DNA of 64,000 nt, taken from Oleispira antarctica RB-8 (GTDB taxonomy: Bacteria; Pseudomonadota; Gammaproteobacteria; Pseudomonadales; Oceanobacteraceae). Within the stretch, counting starts at the first letter, position 1. Each line of letters begins with the position of its first letter. A model generated the notes under the pieces. It was given only the letters and a program-made list of their open reading frames with translations, was not told the DNA's origin and searched no databases. The stretch spans positions 3,781,531 through 3,845,530 of the forward strand of contig FO203512.1 in assembly GCA_000967895.1 (NCBI GenBank), given 5' to 3'. Positions 10,098 to 18,846 of this stretch are shown in pieces. A program made the position numbers and the translations under genes.

Positions 10098-10493
10098 ATG
10101 TTCGAACGTCACAGTAATATCGTCATTCATAATCTACTAAACAAATTTGAAAAAGGTGACATGGCACTATTGGAACTGATAGCAGAAGGTATCGATTTTC
10201 GCATTGACCACTATAGAGATGATGCTGATACACGCTGGCAGCAGTGCCAAAGCAAAGAAGGATTCATAAATGTACTCACTCGCCTAGGCGCTGAAATATT
10301 TCCCAAAGGAACAGCAATTAATGAGTTAACCTCAGAAGAGCTAGGTGACGGCTGGTATTTGACAACATTTGATCAATCGTTTTGGTATGGTTTAGTCGAA
10401 AAAGATGTGAAGAGTAGAACCTATATTATTTCTCACGAATTGAATGGTCAGATAGATTATTTTCGTGAGAATGTAACCACTCTGCAATATTAA
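10098..10493 (+). CDS. SnoaL/NTF2-like protein
   Basis: 131-residue soluble protein. I use ATG 10098 (MFERHSNI), because the longer form would need a TTG and lacks a ribosome site. The helix/sheet layout, with a closing strand ending in IDYFRENVTT, resembles NTF2/SnoaL-fold proteins; the family is assigned by pattern only. Its stop overlaps the end of the convergent small membrane gene. Confidence 0.6.
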   Translation: MFERHSNIVIHNLLNKFEKGDMALLELIAEGIDFRIDHYRDDADTRWQQCQSKEGFINVLTRLGAEIFPKGTAINELTSEELGDGWYLTTFDQSFWYGLVEKDVKSRTYIISHELNGQIDYFRENVTTLQY

Positions 10494-10696
10494 AAAAATC
10501 GATTTCGATAAACATAAGTTCCAGCCAGCAATATAAGCACAACCGATCCTTTAACTATTAATAATATTTTATGTTCAGAAATACCTTTCTTCTTAAGATA
10601 AGGGGAAAGGAATCCATAGCCAAAAGAAAATGCTAAAAGAGCAATCGCACCAATAGCTAAAATACTATCGCTACTTCCGTTTATATTCATATACAA
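10490..10696 (-). CDS. Small two-helix membrane protein
   Basis: 68 residues with two hydrophobic segments (about 12-32 and 46-62) joined by a basic loop (YLKKKGISEHK). Function unknown. First of a run of minus-strand accessory genes reaching to 14.7 kb. Confidence 0.5.
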   Translation of the reverse strand: MYMNINGSSDSILAIGAIALLAFSFGYGFLSPYLKKKGISEHKILLIVKGSVVLILLAGTYVYRNRFF

Positions 10697-10791
10697 CTAC
10701 CTACTGTTAAATTCTTAATGTCGCAGGCACTTAGTCTAAAGACGCTACTCAGTGCCGTCTATACTCATCGGATTTTTACAAACATATTTTA

Positions 10792-11382
10792 TTACATATT
10801 ATTTTTCAATTTGAAGGACAAGTTTTGCTTAACGCCTGCCCAGTCATTACTTGTAATACTAAACAAAACCGAATCCCTTACACGACCATTAGGCATAACC
10901 ATATGATTACGTAAGATACCTTCTTGCTTTGCGCCAAGTCGAAGAATAGCATTTCGTGATGAATCATTGAAATAATCAGTGATCAGCTCGACTCGATTCA
11001 AATACAATACTTCAAACGCATAGCTAAGCATTAACAATTTAGCTTCTGTATTTATTTTAGTTTTTTGGTAAGACTTGGCGATAAACGTGAAACCGATTTC
11101 AATACGCTTATGGGATAAAGCAGCCTTCATAAACCGAGTAGATCCAACGACACGACCAGAAGCTTTATCAATCGTCGCAAATGCCAACCCATCTTCATTT
11201 GAATGAGCACTGATTGCATTCTCTATAAACTCATCAAGCTCTTCTACTCTTGGAACAAGGGTGACAAATAAATTCCACAATTCGCCGTCAGAAATTGCTT
11301 CGATAAGCTGATCTCGATGATTTTCAGATAAAGGTTCTAATCGAACATGATCACCTTCAAGTATTACTCTTTCGAATTTCAT
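10792..11382 (-). CDS. GNAT N-acetyltransferase, RimJ/RimL type
   Basis: 196-residue acetyltransferase of the RimJ/RimL branch: N-terminal LEPLSENHRDQL, central GSTRF and EIGFTFIAKSYQKT, and the C-terminal GAKQEGILRNHM typical of enzymes acting on protein N-termini or small amines. RBS AAGGAAG precedes ATG 11382. Substrate unknown. A hairpin-rich stretch (11395-11470) separates it from the next gene upstream. Confidence 0.85.
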   Translation of the reverse strand: MKFERVILEGDHVRLEPLSENHRDQLIEAISDGELWNLFVTLVPRVEELDEFIENAISAHSNEDGLAFATIDKASGRVVGSTRFMKAALSHKRIEIGFTFIAKSYQKTKINTEAKLLMLSYAFEVLYLNRVELITDYFNDSSRNAILRLGAKQEGILRNHMVMPNGRVRDSVLFSITSNDWAGVKQNLSFKLKNNM

Positions 11383-11486
11383 AAACTTCCTTATTTATAT
11401 GTAAAAATAACGCCTACCAGAGGCTATAGAGGATCTTATACCACATTAGTGGGTTATCTTCCCTGATAAAATTGACACATAATTAT

Positions 11487-11924
11487 TTATGCTCCAAGAA
11501 AATTTAAATGCTTTATTTCTTTATAACGTAATGACATAGAGATGCAATGAGCTAGTTCTGTTAGTGGAACATTCTGATTAATTTTAAAGACAATTGCTCG
11601 ATTACCCTCATATGTAAAAGTATCACCATACACTTCTTTAAAAGTCTCAATCAACGATGTTTTACAATTAAAATAAATACAGTATTGATCAGGATATTTA
11701 GCTTTCCAATCAAATCTAATACTACTACCAATATTTGAAATATAACTTGGCTCACCCCATTTCAAAGTTTCTGTTATATCAGAAATCCCATCCTGCTTAG
11801 CAACATTAAAAATCAGGTCACGTATTTGGTAGAGTAATATTGAAATATTTTCTGGGTAAGTTTCAAATTTTTTCTTTACGATCAAGTCCATTTTATTGCT
11901 CATATTATGAAAAAACACATTCAT
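11487..11924 (-). CDS. DUF1801 family protein
   Basis: 145 residues matching the DUF1801/YdhG-like fold: an N-terminal helix pair, then ETLKWGEPSYI and a C-terminal NRAIVFKINQNVP. The family has no settled function. The start may be the first ATG (11924) or an internal Met (11903 or 11891). The first ATG overlaps the end of an attC-like site, as is usual for gene cassettes. Confidence 0.75.
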   Translation of the reverse strand: MNVFFHNMSNKMDLIVKKKFETYPENISILLYQIRDLIFNVAKQDGISDITETLKWGEPSYISNIGSSIRFDWKAKYPDQYCIYFNCKTSLIETFKEVYGDTFTYEGNRAIVFKINQNVPLTELAHCISMSLRYKEIKHLNFLGA

Positions 11925-12011
11925 TTTGTTGTCGGGCGTTTAAGCGTAGATAGGAACGAGTGAAGTACAACCGTCCAGCACAGAAGGTGCATACACTAAC
12001 TGTTTCTTAGG
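11918..12011 (-). other. attC-like recombination site
   Basis: Sequence between the DUF1801 and GNAT genes that closely parallels the site at 44607-44703: both contain a TTTTGTTGT arm, AGGAACGAG, CCGTCCAGCAC/CCGCCCCAGCAC and a closing CTAAC/CCAAC arm. The right edge is degenerate (TTCTTAGGC). It follows the stop of the 12013 gene, as attC follows a cassette gene. Confidence 0.55.
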
Positions 12012-12012
12012 C

Positions 12013-12498
12013 TTATAAAGATCGAGTATAAAGATAGAAGTCGAGCCCTTTAGCTTCAAAATTTGACTCATGAACAAACCCTAGTTTTGAATATAATTTT
12101 TGAGCTGCAATCATCGAACTTTGAGTCCAAAGAATTATTTTATTATACCCCTCGTTCTGTGCTTGAAGAATAAGTTCGCTAAGTAATCGATGACCTAAAT
12201 TATTATTTCTATAGTCTTTCTTAACAGCAAGAAGATGGACTTCTACTTCGTCTTCTTTTGCTAATTTTCTGGCATTAGACGTCGGCGGAACCATTATGAC
12301 TAATCCTGCCAAGCTTTGATGCGATTCATGAGAGGCGGTTATTATTTTACCTCTTGAACGAACTGTGGCAGCCTTAAACATAGTTGCTGCTTGCTCTGCG
12401 CCTACATAGCCTTCACCCACATAAACTTCTGTTAGCAACTCTGATAATTCAGCATCAGAAAAATCTAAACAGTTTGTTGCTTCTATTTTGAAATCCAT
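12013..12498 (-). CDS. GNAT N-acetyltransferase
   Basis: 161-residue GNAT protein with the acetyl-CoA loop: VHLLAVKKDYRNNNLGHRLL (motif A) and AAQKLYSKLGFVHE (motif B). Substrate unknown. RBS AAGG precedes ATG 12498. It sits 26 bp after the LysE-type gene and ends at an attC-like site, so the pair could move as one cassette. Confidence 0.85.
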   Translation of the reverse strand: MDFKIEATNCLDFSDAELSELLTEVYVGEGYVGAEQAATMFKAATVRSRGKIITASHESHQSLAGLVIMVPPTSNARKLAKEDEVEVHLLAVKKDYRNNNLGHRLLSELILQAQNEGYNKIILWTQSSMIAAQKLYSKLGFVHESNFEAKGLDFYLYTRSL

Positions 12499-12524
12499 TT
12501 CAATACCTTGATAAAGACAGTTTT

Positions 12525-13130
12525 TTATGTTGATTTTGCGGCCAATACACTGGCGGCCCCTAAATACATACTGCCAACAATTTGATTTGTTAGCTTACTA
12601 CTTGCTAGGCGATTTTTTAACGCTAAAGCTGCAAGACTGTATAAACTATAAACCGAAAAAGATATAGCCATTGCAGAGAATGAAAGTATTACAGCCTGCT
12701 CAGTATAAACATACTCGGCACTCAAGAATAATGGATAAACTATGAGACTCGCTAATAATCCTTTTGGATTTGTTAAAGACAAAAACATTGCCGAAAAATA
12801 CATTTTTAGCTTTGAAATTTCTTTGGGCGAAACCACTATCGTTAAAGGCTTAGAAATAAATGATTTATACGCTAGCCACAACAAATAAAGAACCCCGAGC
12901 CATTTAAGTATACTTAAAGCTAATGAGTACTCTTGAATGATTAACCCTATGCCAGAAAATATAAAAATAGCATGTAAGCCGGTAGCTGACATAAAACCCA
13001 AAGGCACCACAAGAGAACTTATTACACCAAACTTTAAAGATTGCCCTACAGCGAAAGCCGAGTTTGGCCCAGGCAAAACTAAGATTGAACCGAAAGTCAA
13101 AATAAAGAGAAATAATATCGCTAAATCCAT
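12525..13130 (-). CDS. LysE-family amino-acid exporter
   Basis: 201-residue inner-membrane exporter with six hydrophobic segments and the family's N-terminal PGPNSAFAVGQSLKFG motif (about residues 20-36) and LTNPKGLL. It would export an amino acid or derivative; substrate unknown. RBS AGAGG before ATG. The promoter block at 13144-13218 lies immediately upstream. Confidence 0.87.
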   Translation of the reverse strand: MDLAILFLFILTFGSILVLPGPNSAFAVGQSLKFGVISSLVVPLGFMSATGLHAIFIFSGIGLIIQEYSLALSILKWLGVLYLLWLAYKSFISKPLTIVVSPKEISKLKMYFSAMFLSLTNPKGLLASLIVYPLFLSAEYVYTEQAVILSFSAMAISFSVYSLYSLAALALKNRLASSKLTNQIVGSMYLGAASVLAAKST

Positions 13131-13143
13131 AATCTAAACCTCT

Positions 13144-13218
13144 TTAAAAATCATACAACCATCCCTGTTTTTGATACCAAAAACACTCTATTTAGCATCC
13201 GCACTTGTCAATTCGACA
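13144..13218 (-). promoter_or_regulatory. Shared promoter/leader block, copy 1
   Basis: On the minus strand: TTGACA (13206-13211), a 15-base gap to TAGAGT or 17 to GAGTGT, then a conserved stretch with ATCAAAAACAGGGA. It aligns with the blocks at 29110, 31440, 46565 and 55140, though it is more diverged. It drives the LysE-type gene. Bases 13219-13330 show no feature. Confidence 0.55.
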
Positions 13219-13330
13219 ATCAGCTTAACGCACTATAATCTCCCCTACTTACTCAGACCCACATCTTGCGCCTCTGCCCTTTTATAAATCAGCCCATCAA
13301 TCGCCATACTAAAACCCTTGAAATCTGAAA

Positions 13331-14656
13331 TTAATCTTCCACTAATTTCAAACTATATTCACCCGCTTCGTTTTCATCTGCATATAAATTATCTTCATAT
13401 TTAAACGTTGACGGATCTGCATCGATCACTCGGTGCTCGCTCCAATAAACATAATTGGCATCTTTTGAAAAACGGTCTGAGATAACAGCAAAGGTCTCTG
13501 GATCTGCCCCCGCAATAGCAAGACCATAATAAAAAACTTGATTGTCTATGCGGACAAATGTGTTCTCATCTTTATCTAAAACAATGACGTCTGCAGGCTT
13601 AACGTCTGCTAGTTTTTCATTCCTCCCATAGACTTCATTATTATAGGCATAGAAGTCGTTTGTGATGTCTACAATATCATCACTAGGAACGAGTATTACC
13701 GTTATTGCATCTAGATGAAGTGATTTCCATTTCCATATTTTTTGTAATTTATCGGCGTCAGATCGACTTACTGCAGATGGCTTTCTATTTTCAACGATAT
13801 TGCCATTGTAATAGAGGTTTTTTTGATCTTTTGAAATAGCATCATTTAAGACTTTAAAGGTATCTGAATCACTTTCTGGAATAGGCGTATTAAAGTAATA
13901 CGCTTGGTTTTTATCTTTTCTGTAATAAGGAGAAATCACAGTAAAACCATCAGATACCATGCCTTCAACAATCTCACCATGAGAATAAACATGCGATGCG
14001 TCTATCGCGTATTCATCATTAATTATTTTAAAATCGCCGGCTTCGTTACTAATGACTTCTCCATGATAAATAACTTGTTCGCCATGCTGAATGTAACCAG
14101 CGTTGGCATTAGGCATGGCTGTAGGGGTGGCTTTACGAGGGATTTTAATATCGATGTAATAATACAGATAATCTTTATCCATGGCGTATGAGCCAAGAAG
14201 ATAAGAGAAAGAGGCTGGATCAGCGCCTTCGATGACTTGCCCATAACAGAAAACTTTACCATCACTAATAAGATAACCAGAGTTAGCACTGTCTTTTGAA
14301 AGCTCTGATGTAAGTCCTGATGTAACAAGCGTGACTGAATTAGGGTTAGCACCTGCAACAGGTTTGCCGTTGTAATAAATATTATTAATATCTTTTGCGT
14401 AAGACTTATCTATCACATCAAAGGTATCAGGATCCGCTCCCTCTATGTCTGCTCCTCCTATTTGAAAGAAGTTGCCATCCATAACATAAATTACTTTATC
14501 GTCCTCTCGGTAATATTGATTGCTTATTTTACTATCATAAGCGACAGCATTATGGGTGCTTGGGCTATTAACATAAGAGGCGAAAGCAACAAATACTAAG
14601 ATATAAACAATAAATAGGACTAACAACACAATGCCGATCCACATAAGTATTTTCAT
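13331..14656 (-). CDS. DKNYY-repeat membrane-anchored protein
   Basis: 441 residues: one N-terminal hydrophobic helix (about 5-28), then repeats of the DKNYY type, in which a short segment (SYAKDINNIYYNGKPV, YAMDKDYLYYY, YAIDASHVYSHGE, FSKDANYVYW) alternates with GADPxTF (IEGADPDTFDVI, AGADPETFAVI). Such proteins are surface or periplasmic repeat proteins of unknown role. No partner is evident. Confidence 0.85.
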   Translation of the reverse strand: MKILMWIGIVLLVLFIVYILVFVAFASYVNSPSTHNAVAYDSKISNQYYREDDKVIYVMDGNFFQIGGADIEGADPDTFDVIDKSYAKDINNIYYNGKPVAGANPNSVTLVTSGLTSELSKDSANSGYLISDGKVFCYGQVIEGADPASFSYLLGSYAMDKDYLYYYIDIKIPRKATPTAMPNANAGYIQHGEQVIYHGEVISNEAGDFKIINDEYAIDASHVYSHGEIVEGMVSDGFTVISPYYRKDKNQAYYFNTPIPESDSDTFKVLNDAISKDQKNLYYNGNIVENRKPSAVSRSDADKLQKIWKWKSLHLDAITVILVPSDDIVDITNDFYAYNNEVYGRNEKLADVKPADVIVLDKDENTFVRIDNQVFYYGLAIAGADPETFAVISDRFSKDANYVYWSEHRVIDADPSTFKYEDNLYADENEAGEYSLKLVED

Positions 14657-14790
14657 TCGTTTATTCCACGAGTTATAAAATTATATTAGCGTGTAAAATA
14701 ACATATTTATATCGCTTTGAGATCGTCTATCTCACAGCTATGTACTGCCTTGTCATTCTCTTGTCATATGAAATACGTTTAATCATCCCT

Positions 14791-14804
14791 TTGGACTAGT
14801 CCAA
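14791..14804. promoter_or_regulatory. Candidate PhnR operator upstream of the transporter
   Basis: Perfect 14-bp palindrome TTGGACTAGTCCAA, 45 bp before the transporter start. It resembles the palindromes at 17020 and 19760 and the TGGTCTAGACCA type bound by HutC/UTRA-branch GntR regulators; the cognate gene lies just downstream. Confidence 0.65.
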
Positions 14805-14848
14805 CTCTGCTGAAGTTATTTTCGCAGAATAATTTTTTGGGAAGTTAT

Positions 14849-16195
14849 ATGTTATCTCATAATCGAATACAGCGTTCTGTTCAAAGCTGGCTCCACAAGG
14901 CACCACAAGGCTGGTTTATTGTGTTCGCCATCAGTGCAGCTTTTCTTACCTATTTTTCTATGTATGCGTTCCGCAAACCTTTTTCGGTGGGTTTGTACAA
15001 TCAAGATGGTTTCTTTGGTGTCGATTTTAAAGTACTGCTGATATTGAGCCAGGTACTGGGTTATATGTTCTCTAAGTACATTGGTATTGGTGTGATATCG
15101 GGCATGCTACATAACCGCCGAGCTTGGATGATTATTTGTTTGGTGATGCTTGCAGAAGGAGCACTATTTTTATTCGCCGTATTACCCGCGCATTTAAAGC
15201 CGTTTGCTATGTTTTTAAATGGTTTGCCGTTAGGCATGATTTGGGGATTAGTCTTTAGTTATCTAGAGGGTCGTAAAACCAGTGAGTTGTTAGGGGCCGG
15301 TTTGAGTGCAACGTTTATTGTCGCGTCGGGTATGGTGCGCAGTGTGGGTAAAGGCTTAATTGTGTATTGGGATGTGGAAGAGTTTTGGATGCCGGTATTA
15401 ACAGGTCTAATTTTCATGCCATTACTGTTTATCTCTGTATATGCGCTAAGTTTACTGCCCGAGCCTGATGCGGAAGATGAAGCATTAAGAAATAAACGTG
15501 AACCAATGTCTGGCAGTGATCGTTGGCAGTTATTTAGCCAGCATTGGTTTGGTTTATTGGCGCTAATTTTTGCCTTTATGATGTTTACTGGGCTGCGAGA
15601 TTTCAGAGATAACTTTTCATCTGAGATCTGGATGGCCCTAGGTTTTGGCAGTGAACCTGCAATCTTTACCTATGCAGGTATTCGTATTGCGGGCATGGTA
15701 TTGATTGCTTTGGCATTGCTGATGCTGATTCGAGATAATTTTAAGGCGTTCACCGCGAATCATCTGGCGATTGTGATTGGCTGCGGAATTATGGTGGTGA
15801 GTACGGGGTTATTTCAACAAGGCTCATTAGATAGTAAGGTGTGGATGGTGGCCCTCGGTACGGGTTTGTATCTGGCGTATATTCCGTTTAATTGTTTTCT
15901 CTTTGATCGTTTTGTTGCTGTGGCGGGTCCTACGATGGGGATTAGTGCGAATGCAGGCTTTCTGATTTATTTGGCCGACAGTGCAGGCTATACCGGCAGT
16001 GTGGGGCTGCTACTGGTGAAACACTTTTATGCACCGGATATTAGTTGGTTGCATTTTTTCATTGAGTCGATCTATGTCACGGCTTTTGTTGGTGGTGGCT
16101 TAGTGGTTTCTTCTTGGCTGTACTTTCAATGGAAGTGGCATTTACAATGGCAGCAACAAGCTGGAAATAATGAAATACCCCAGCCATTAAATTAA
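14849..16195 (+). CDS. DUF5690-type MFS transporter, likely phosphonate uptake
   Basis: 448-residue membrane protein with about 12 hydrophobic helices and the N-terminal signature SMYAFRKPFSVG of DUF5690-type MFS proteins related to organophosphate antiporters. Start chosen at ATG 14849 (RBS GGGAAG) rather than TTG 14837. It lies 12 bp before the GntR/UTRA gene and upstream of phnW and phnX, so uptake of 2-aminoethylphosphonate is the natural inference; no ABC phosphonate importer is present. The substrate is inferred from context only. Confidence 0.8.
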   Translation: MLSHNRIQRSVQSWLHKAPQGWFIVFAISAAFLTYFSMYAFRKPFSVGLYNQDGFFGVDFKVLLILSQVLGYMFSKYIGIGVISGMLHNRRAWMIICLVMLAEGALFLFAVLPAHLKPFAMFLNGLPLGMIWGLVFSYLEGRKTSELLGAGLSATFIVASGMVRSVGKGLIVYWDVEEFWMPVLTGLIFMPLLFISVYALSLLPEPDAEDEALRNKREPMSGSDRWQLFSQHWFGLLALIFAFMMFTGLRDFRDNFSSEIWMALGFGSEPAIFTYAGIRIAGMVLIALALLMLIRDNFKAFTANHLAIVIGCGIMVVSTGLFQQGSLDSKVWMVALGTGLYLAYIPFNCFLFDRFVAVAGPTMGISANAGFLIYLADSAGYTGSVGLLLVKHFYAPDISWLHFFIESIYVTAFVGGGLVVSSWLYFQWKWHLQWQQQAGNNEIPQPLN

Positions 16196-16207
16196 TAGGT
16201 AAATCGA

Positions 16208-16924
16208 ATGCTGCCGGCAAATATAGAAATTCGTGATCATTTAGCGCATTTAATCGCGGAGTATAACAGCGGTAAGGTCGAACGCTTTGCATCAGGGCGA
16301 CTGCCGTCTGAGCGAGAGCTGGTTGAGCAATTTTCTAGCACACGTATTACTGTGCGAGATGCGTTATCTAAGTTAGAGGCGGAAGGACTGATCTATCGAT
16401 CTAATCGACGGGGTTGGTTTGTCGCGCCTTCACGTTTAGTTTATGACCCTTCATCGCGGGTGAATTTTTACTTATTAGCCGCCCAACAGAATAAAATCCC
16501 TGCGACTCAATTGCTTAGTCAGCGTTGTATTAAAGGTCCTATAGAGGCGCGTGATGCCTTGGGCTTAGGCGCAAAAGAAAAGCTGATAGAGCTGGTGCGT
16601 GTGCGTTCGCTAAATGGACGCCCGGTATTATTTGAAACGATTTATCTGCCAGAAAAGCGTTTTCCAAAATTGAATAAAGCTCGCCTTGAAGGGTCGCTTA
16701 CGACCTTAATGGAAGAGGAGTATGCGGTGAATATCAGTTATGAGGATAATCGCATTCGAGTATCGGCGGTATACGATCAAGTCGCCGAGAGATTGTCGCT
16801 TATCAAGGGTGCCCCTTGCCTTGAGGTAACTCGTATTCGTTATGAAGGTGATCAGCAAGCCTTTGAATACGATAAAGAGTTCTGGATTCATAGTGCCATT
16901 GAATTAAGTATTCCAAGTAAATAG
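16208..16924 (+). CDS. phnR: GntR-family regulator with UTRA domain (PhnR-like)
   Basis: 238 residues: an N-terminal winged helix (LPSERELVEQFSSTRITVRD, about 33-52) followed by a UTRA ligand-binding domain (VRSLNGRPVLFETIYLPEKR near 135-155). Probably the repressor of the phosphonate genes, sensing 2-aminoethylphosphonate or a product. Three related palindromes in this cluster (14791, 17020, 19760) fit its likely operators. Co-transcribed with the transporter. Confidence 0.88.
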   Translation: MLPANIEIRDHLAHLIAEYNSGKVERFASGRLPSERELVEQFSSTRITVRDALSKLEAEGLIYRSNRRGWFVAPSRLVYDPSSRVNFYLLAAQQNKIPATQLLSQRCIKGPIEARDALGLGAKEKLIELVRVRSLNGRPVLFETIYLPEKRFPKLNKARLEGSLTTLMEEEYAVNISYEDNRIRVSAVYDQVAERLSLIKGAPCLEVTRIRYEGDQQAFEYDKEFWIHSAIELSIPSK

Positions 16925-16983
16925 CAGATACTCTGTCTGCTTCTTCTGAACCTGCTTGTCACAAAAACTTCATTTTAAATTCA

Positions 16984-17012
16984 TTGCCTCAAGATAAGTG
17001 CCTCTTTATAGT
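16984..17012 (+). promoter_or_regulatory. Candidate phnW promoter
   Basis: TTGCCT (16984-16989), exactly 17 bases, then TATAGT (17007-17012). The operator palindrome begins 8 bp after the -10, at the expected transcription start, a repressor position. Confidence 0.6.
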
Positions 17013-17019
17013 TTGTCCA

Positions 17020-17035
17020 ACTGGTCTAGACCAAT
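17020..17035. promoter_or_regulatory. PhnR operator before phnW
   Basis: Contains the perfect palindrome TGGTCTAGACCA (17022-17033), the classic site shape for HutC/UTRA-branch GntR repressors such as NagR/DasR. It overlaps the predicted start of the phnW transcript. Confidence 0.75.
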
Positions 17036-17111
17036 AACTATTCAGCAAGAGCTGTTAAGCAAAGGTTAAAGATCTCATGTTGTTCAACGAACTATTTAAC
17101 GAGACGAAATT

Positions 17112-18251
17112 GTGAACAATCCGTATTTGTTATTAACCCCTGGCCCTCTGTCGACCAGTGCAACCGTCAAGCAAACCATGCTGCGTGATTGGTGCACTTG
17201 GGATGACGATTACAATCTAGGTGTGGTACAGCCTATTCGACAGCAGCTGCTTGATATGGCACTCGCAACATCCAATTGTGATACGGCTTACAGCACAGTA
17301 TTAATGCAAGGCAGTGGCACCTTTGCGGTTGAAAGTGCCATTGGCAGTGCGATCCCCGCCGATGGCAAGTTGTTGGTATTAATCAATGGCGCTTATGGTC
17401 AGCGCATTGCTGAAATCGCAGAATATTTAAATATTGCCGTAGTGACTTTAGTGGTTGCTGAACACGAGTGGGTTTCCACGGTCGCACTCACTGAGATGCT
17501 GGCTAGCGATGCGGATATTACTCATGTGGCTATGGTGCATTGCGAAACGACATCGGGCATTTTGAATCCCATTGAACGCTATGCACCTATTGTAAAAGCG
17601 GCGGGAAAAGTGCTGCTGGTTGATGCGATGAGTTCTTTTGCTGGCATTGATATTAAGGTCGCCGACTTGGGTATCGATTTTCTAATTAGCAGCGCCAATA
17701 AATGCATTCAAGGTGTGCCGGGAATGGGCTTTGTAATTGCTAAGCGTAGTGAGCTTTTATTATGTGAAGGACGTGCTCGTTCGCTGAGCCTAGATTTGTT
17801 TTGCCAGTGGAAAACAATGGAGGACAATAATGGCAAGTGGCGCTTCACATCGCCGACTCATGTTGTACGTGCTTTTCAACAAGCGTTAACTGAGTTGGTA
17901 CTTGAAGGGGGAATTGAGGCGCGGGCAATACGTTATGCCGCCAATCATCAAACCTTAATCAAGGGAATGCAGGCACAAGATTTTCAGTGTGTCGTTGAGG
18001 TCGAAAAGCAATCACCTTTTATTTCTACTTTTGTCTATCCCGACTCAGAACTGTTCGATTTCAAAAAACTGTATGACTGTTTAAAAGAAGAAGGTTTTGT
18101 TATTTACCCAGGCAAGGTAACGGCGACGCCTTGTTTCCGCATTGGTCATATTGGTGAAGTATATCCCGAAGATATGCAACGGTTATTAACGGCATTAGCT
18201 AAGCATAGATTCTGGGAGCAAGAAGATGCGCTTGAGAACGTTAGCGCGTAA
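17112..18251 (+). CDS. phnW: 2-aminoethylphosphonate--pyruvate transaminase
   Basis: 379-residue PLP enzyme converting 2-aminoethylphosphonate and pyruvate to phosphonoacetaldehyde and alanine, the first step of degradation. Hallmarks: LLLTPGPL at the start, CTWDDDYN (28-35), DAMSSFAG (171-178) and SSANKCIQG with the PLP lysine near residue 197, RSLSLDL, and a C-terminal VIYPGKVTATPCFRIG. GTG start with a weak RBS. It overlaps the HD-domain gene by 26 bases. Confidence 0.95.
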   Translation: MNNPYLLLTPGPLSTSATVKQTMLRDWCTWDDDYNLGVVQPIRQQLLDMALATSNCDTAYSTVLMQGSGTFAVESAIGSAIPADGKLLVLINGAYGQRIAEIAEYLNIAVVTLVVAEHEWVSTVALTEMLASDADITHVAMVHCETTSGILNPIERYAPIVKAAGKVLLVDAMSSFAGIDIKVADLGIDFLISSANKCIQGVPGMGFVIAKRSELLLCEGRARSLSLDLFCQWKTMEDNNGKWRFTSPTHVVRAFQQALTELVLEGGIEARAIRYAANHQTLIKGMQAQDFQCVVEVEKQSPFISTFVYPDSELFDFKKLYDCLKEEGFVIYPGKVTATPCFRIGHIGEVYPEDMQRLLTALAKHRFWEQEDALENVSA

Positions 18252-18846
18252 GTCGGTAGATTCAGTATTAGCGCCGTTTCATCAATGGGGTCATTTATCT
18301 TTGGGCGAAGCAGTAAGCCAGCGTGAGCATGCATTGCAATCTGCTTGGTTTGCACAACAAGATAATGCACCAGGTCATATTATTGTGGCGGCATTACTAC
18401 ATGATATAGGCCATTTACTGACATATTCTGAGAGTGGAATGCATCCGGAAGATGACGGTAGCAACGGCTATCACGAAAAAGTGGGAGCGATTTTTTTGGC
18501 GCAGCACTTTACTGATGAAATTGTGAAACCGGTGCGATTGCACGTGGCGGCAAAACGCTATCAAGTTACGACACAAAAAGCGTATCGAGAGAGCTTATCC
18601 ACCGCCTCAAACCATAGCTTTCAACTACAGGGAGGCTTGATGGATGCTAGTACCTGTTATGCCTTTGAATCTAGCCCTTGGTTTACGGATGCTTTATTGC
18701 TGCGCAAATATGATGAGTTGGGTAAGCAAGTTGATTTTAAACTTTCGACCCAATCCGCGAGCAATAGTCAGCTGACATTAGACGATTTTTACGAATTATT
18801 AATTGAACATACACGTATTGTGAAAGAGAGAAATAGTTATGCTTAA
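18226..18846 (+). CDS. Phosphonate-cluster HD-domain protein, PhnZ-like
   Basis: 206-residue HD-domain protein of the phosphonate-associated HDIG family that includes the mixed-valence di-iron oxygenase PhnZ. Ligand-type residues are present: H35 (SQREHALQ), H59-D60 and H63 (LLHDIGH), H83 (YHEKVG), H106 and K110 (RLHVAAK), D163 (RKYDELGK). The residue matching PhnZ Tyr24 (from memory of that family) appears to be Ser25. No phnY hydroxylase is in the window, so the PhnY-PhnZ route is incomplete here and its substrate is uncertain. Overlaps phnW by 26 bases and phnX by 8. Confidence 0.85.
   Translation: MRLRTLARKSVDSVLAPFHQWGHLSLGEAVSQREHALQSAWFAQQDNAPGHIIVAALLHDIGHLLTYSESGMHPEDDGSNGYHEKVGAIFLAQHFTDEIVKPVRLHVAAKRYQVTTQKAYRESLSTASNHSFQLQGGLMDASTCYAFESSPWFTDALLLRKYDELGKQVDFKLSTQSASNSQLTLDDFYELLIEHTRIVKERNSYA

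Noticed and set aside
11395-11470. Another attC between DUF1801 and the RimJ-type gene (TAACGCC ... GTGGGTTA)
   Set aside because: Arms pair poorly and the core box does not fit GTTRRRY; kept only as a hairpin-rich gap.
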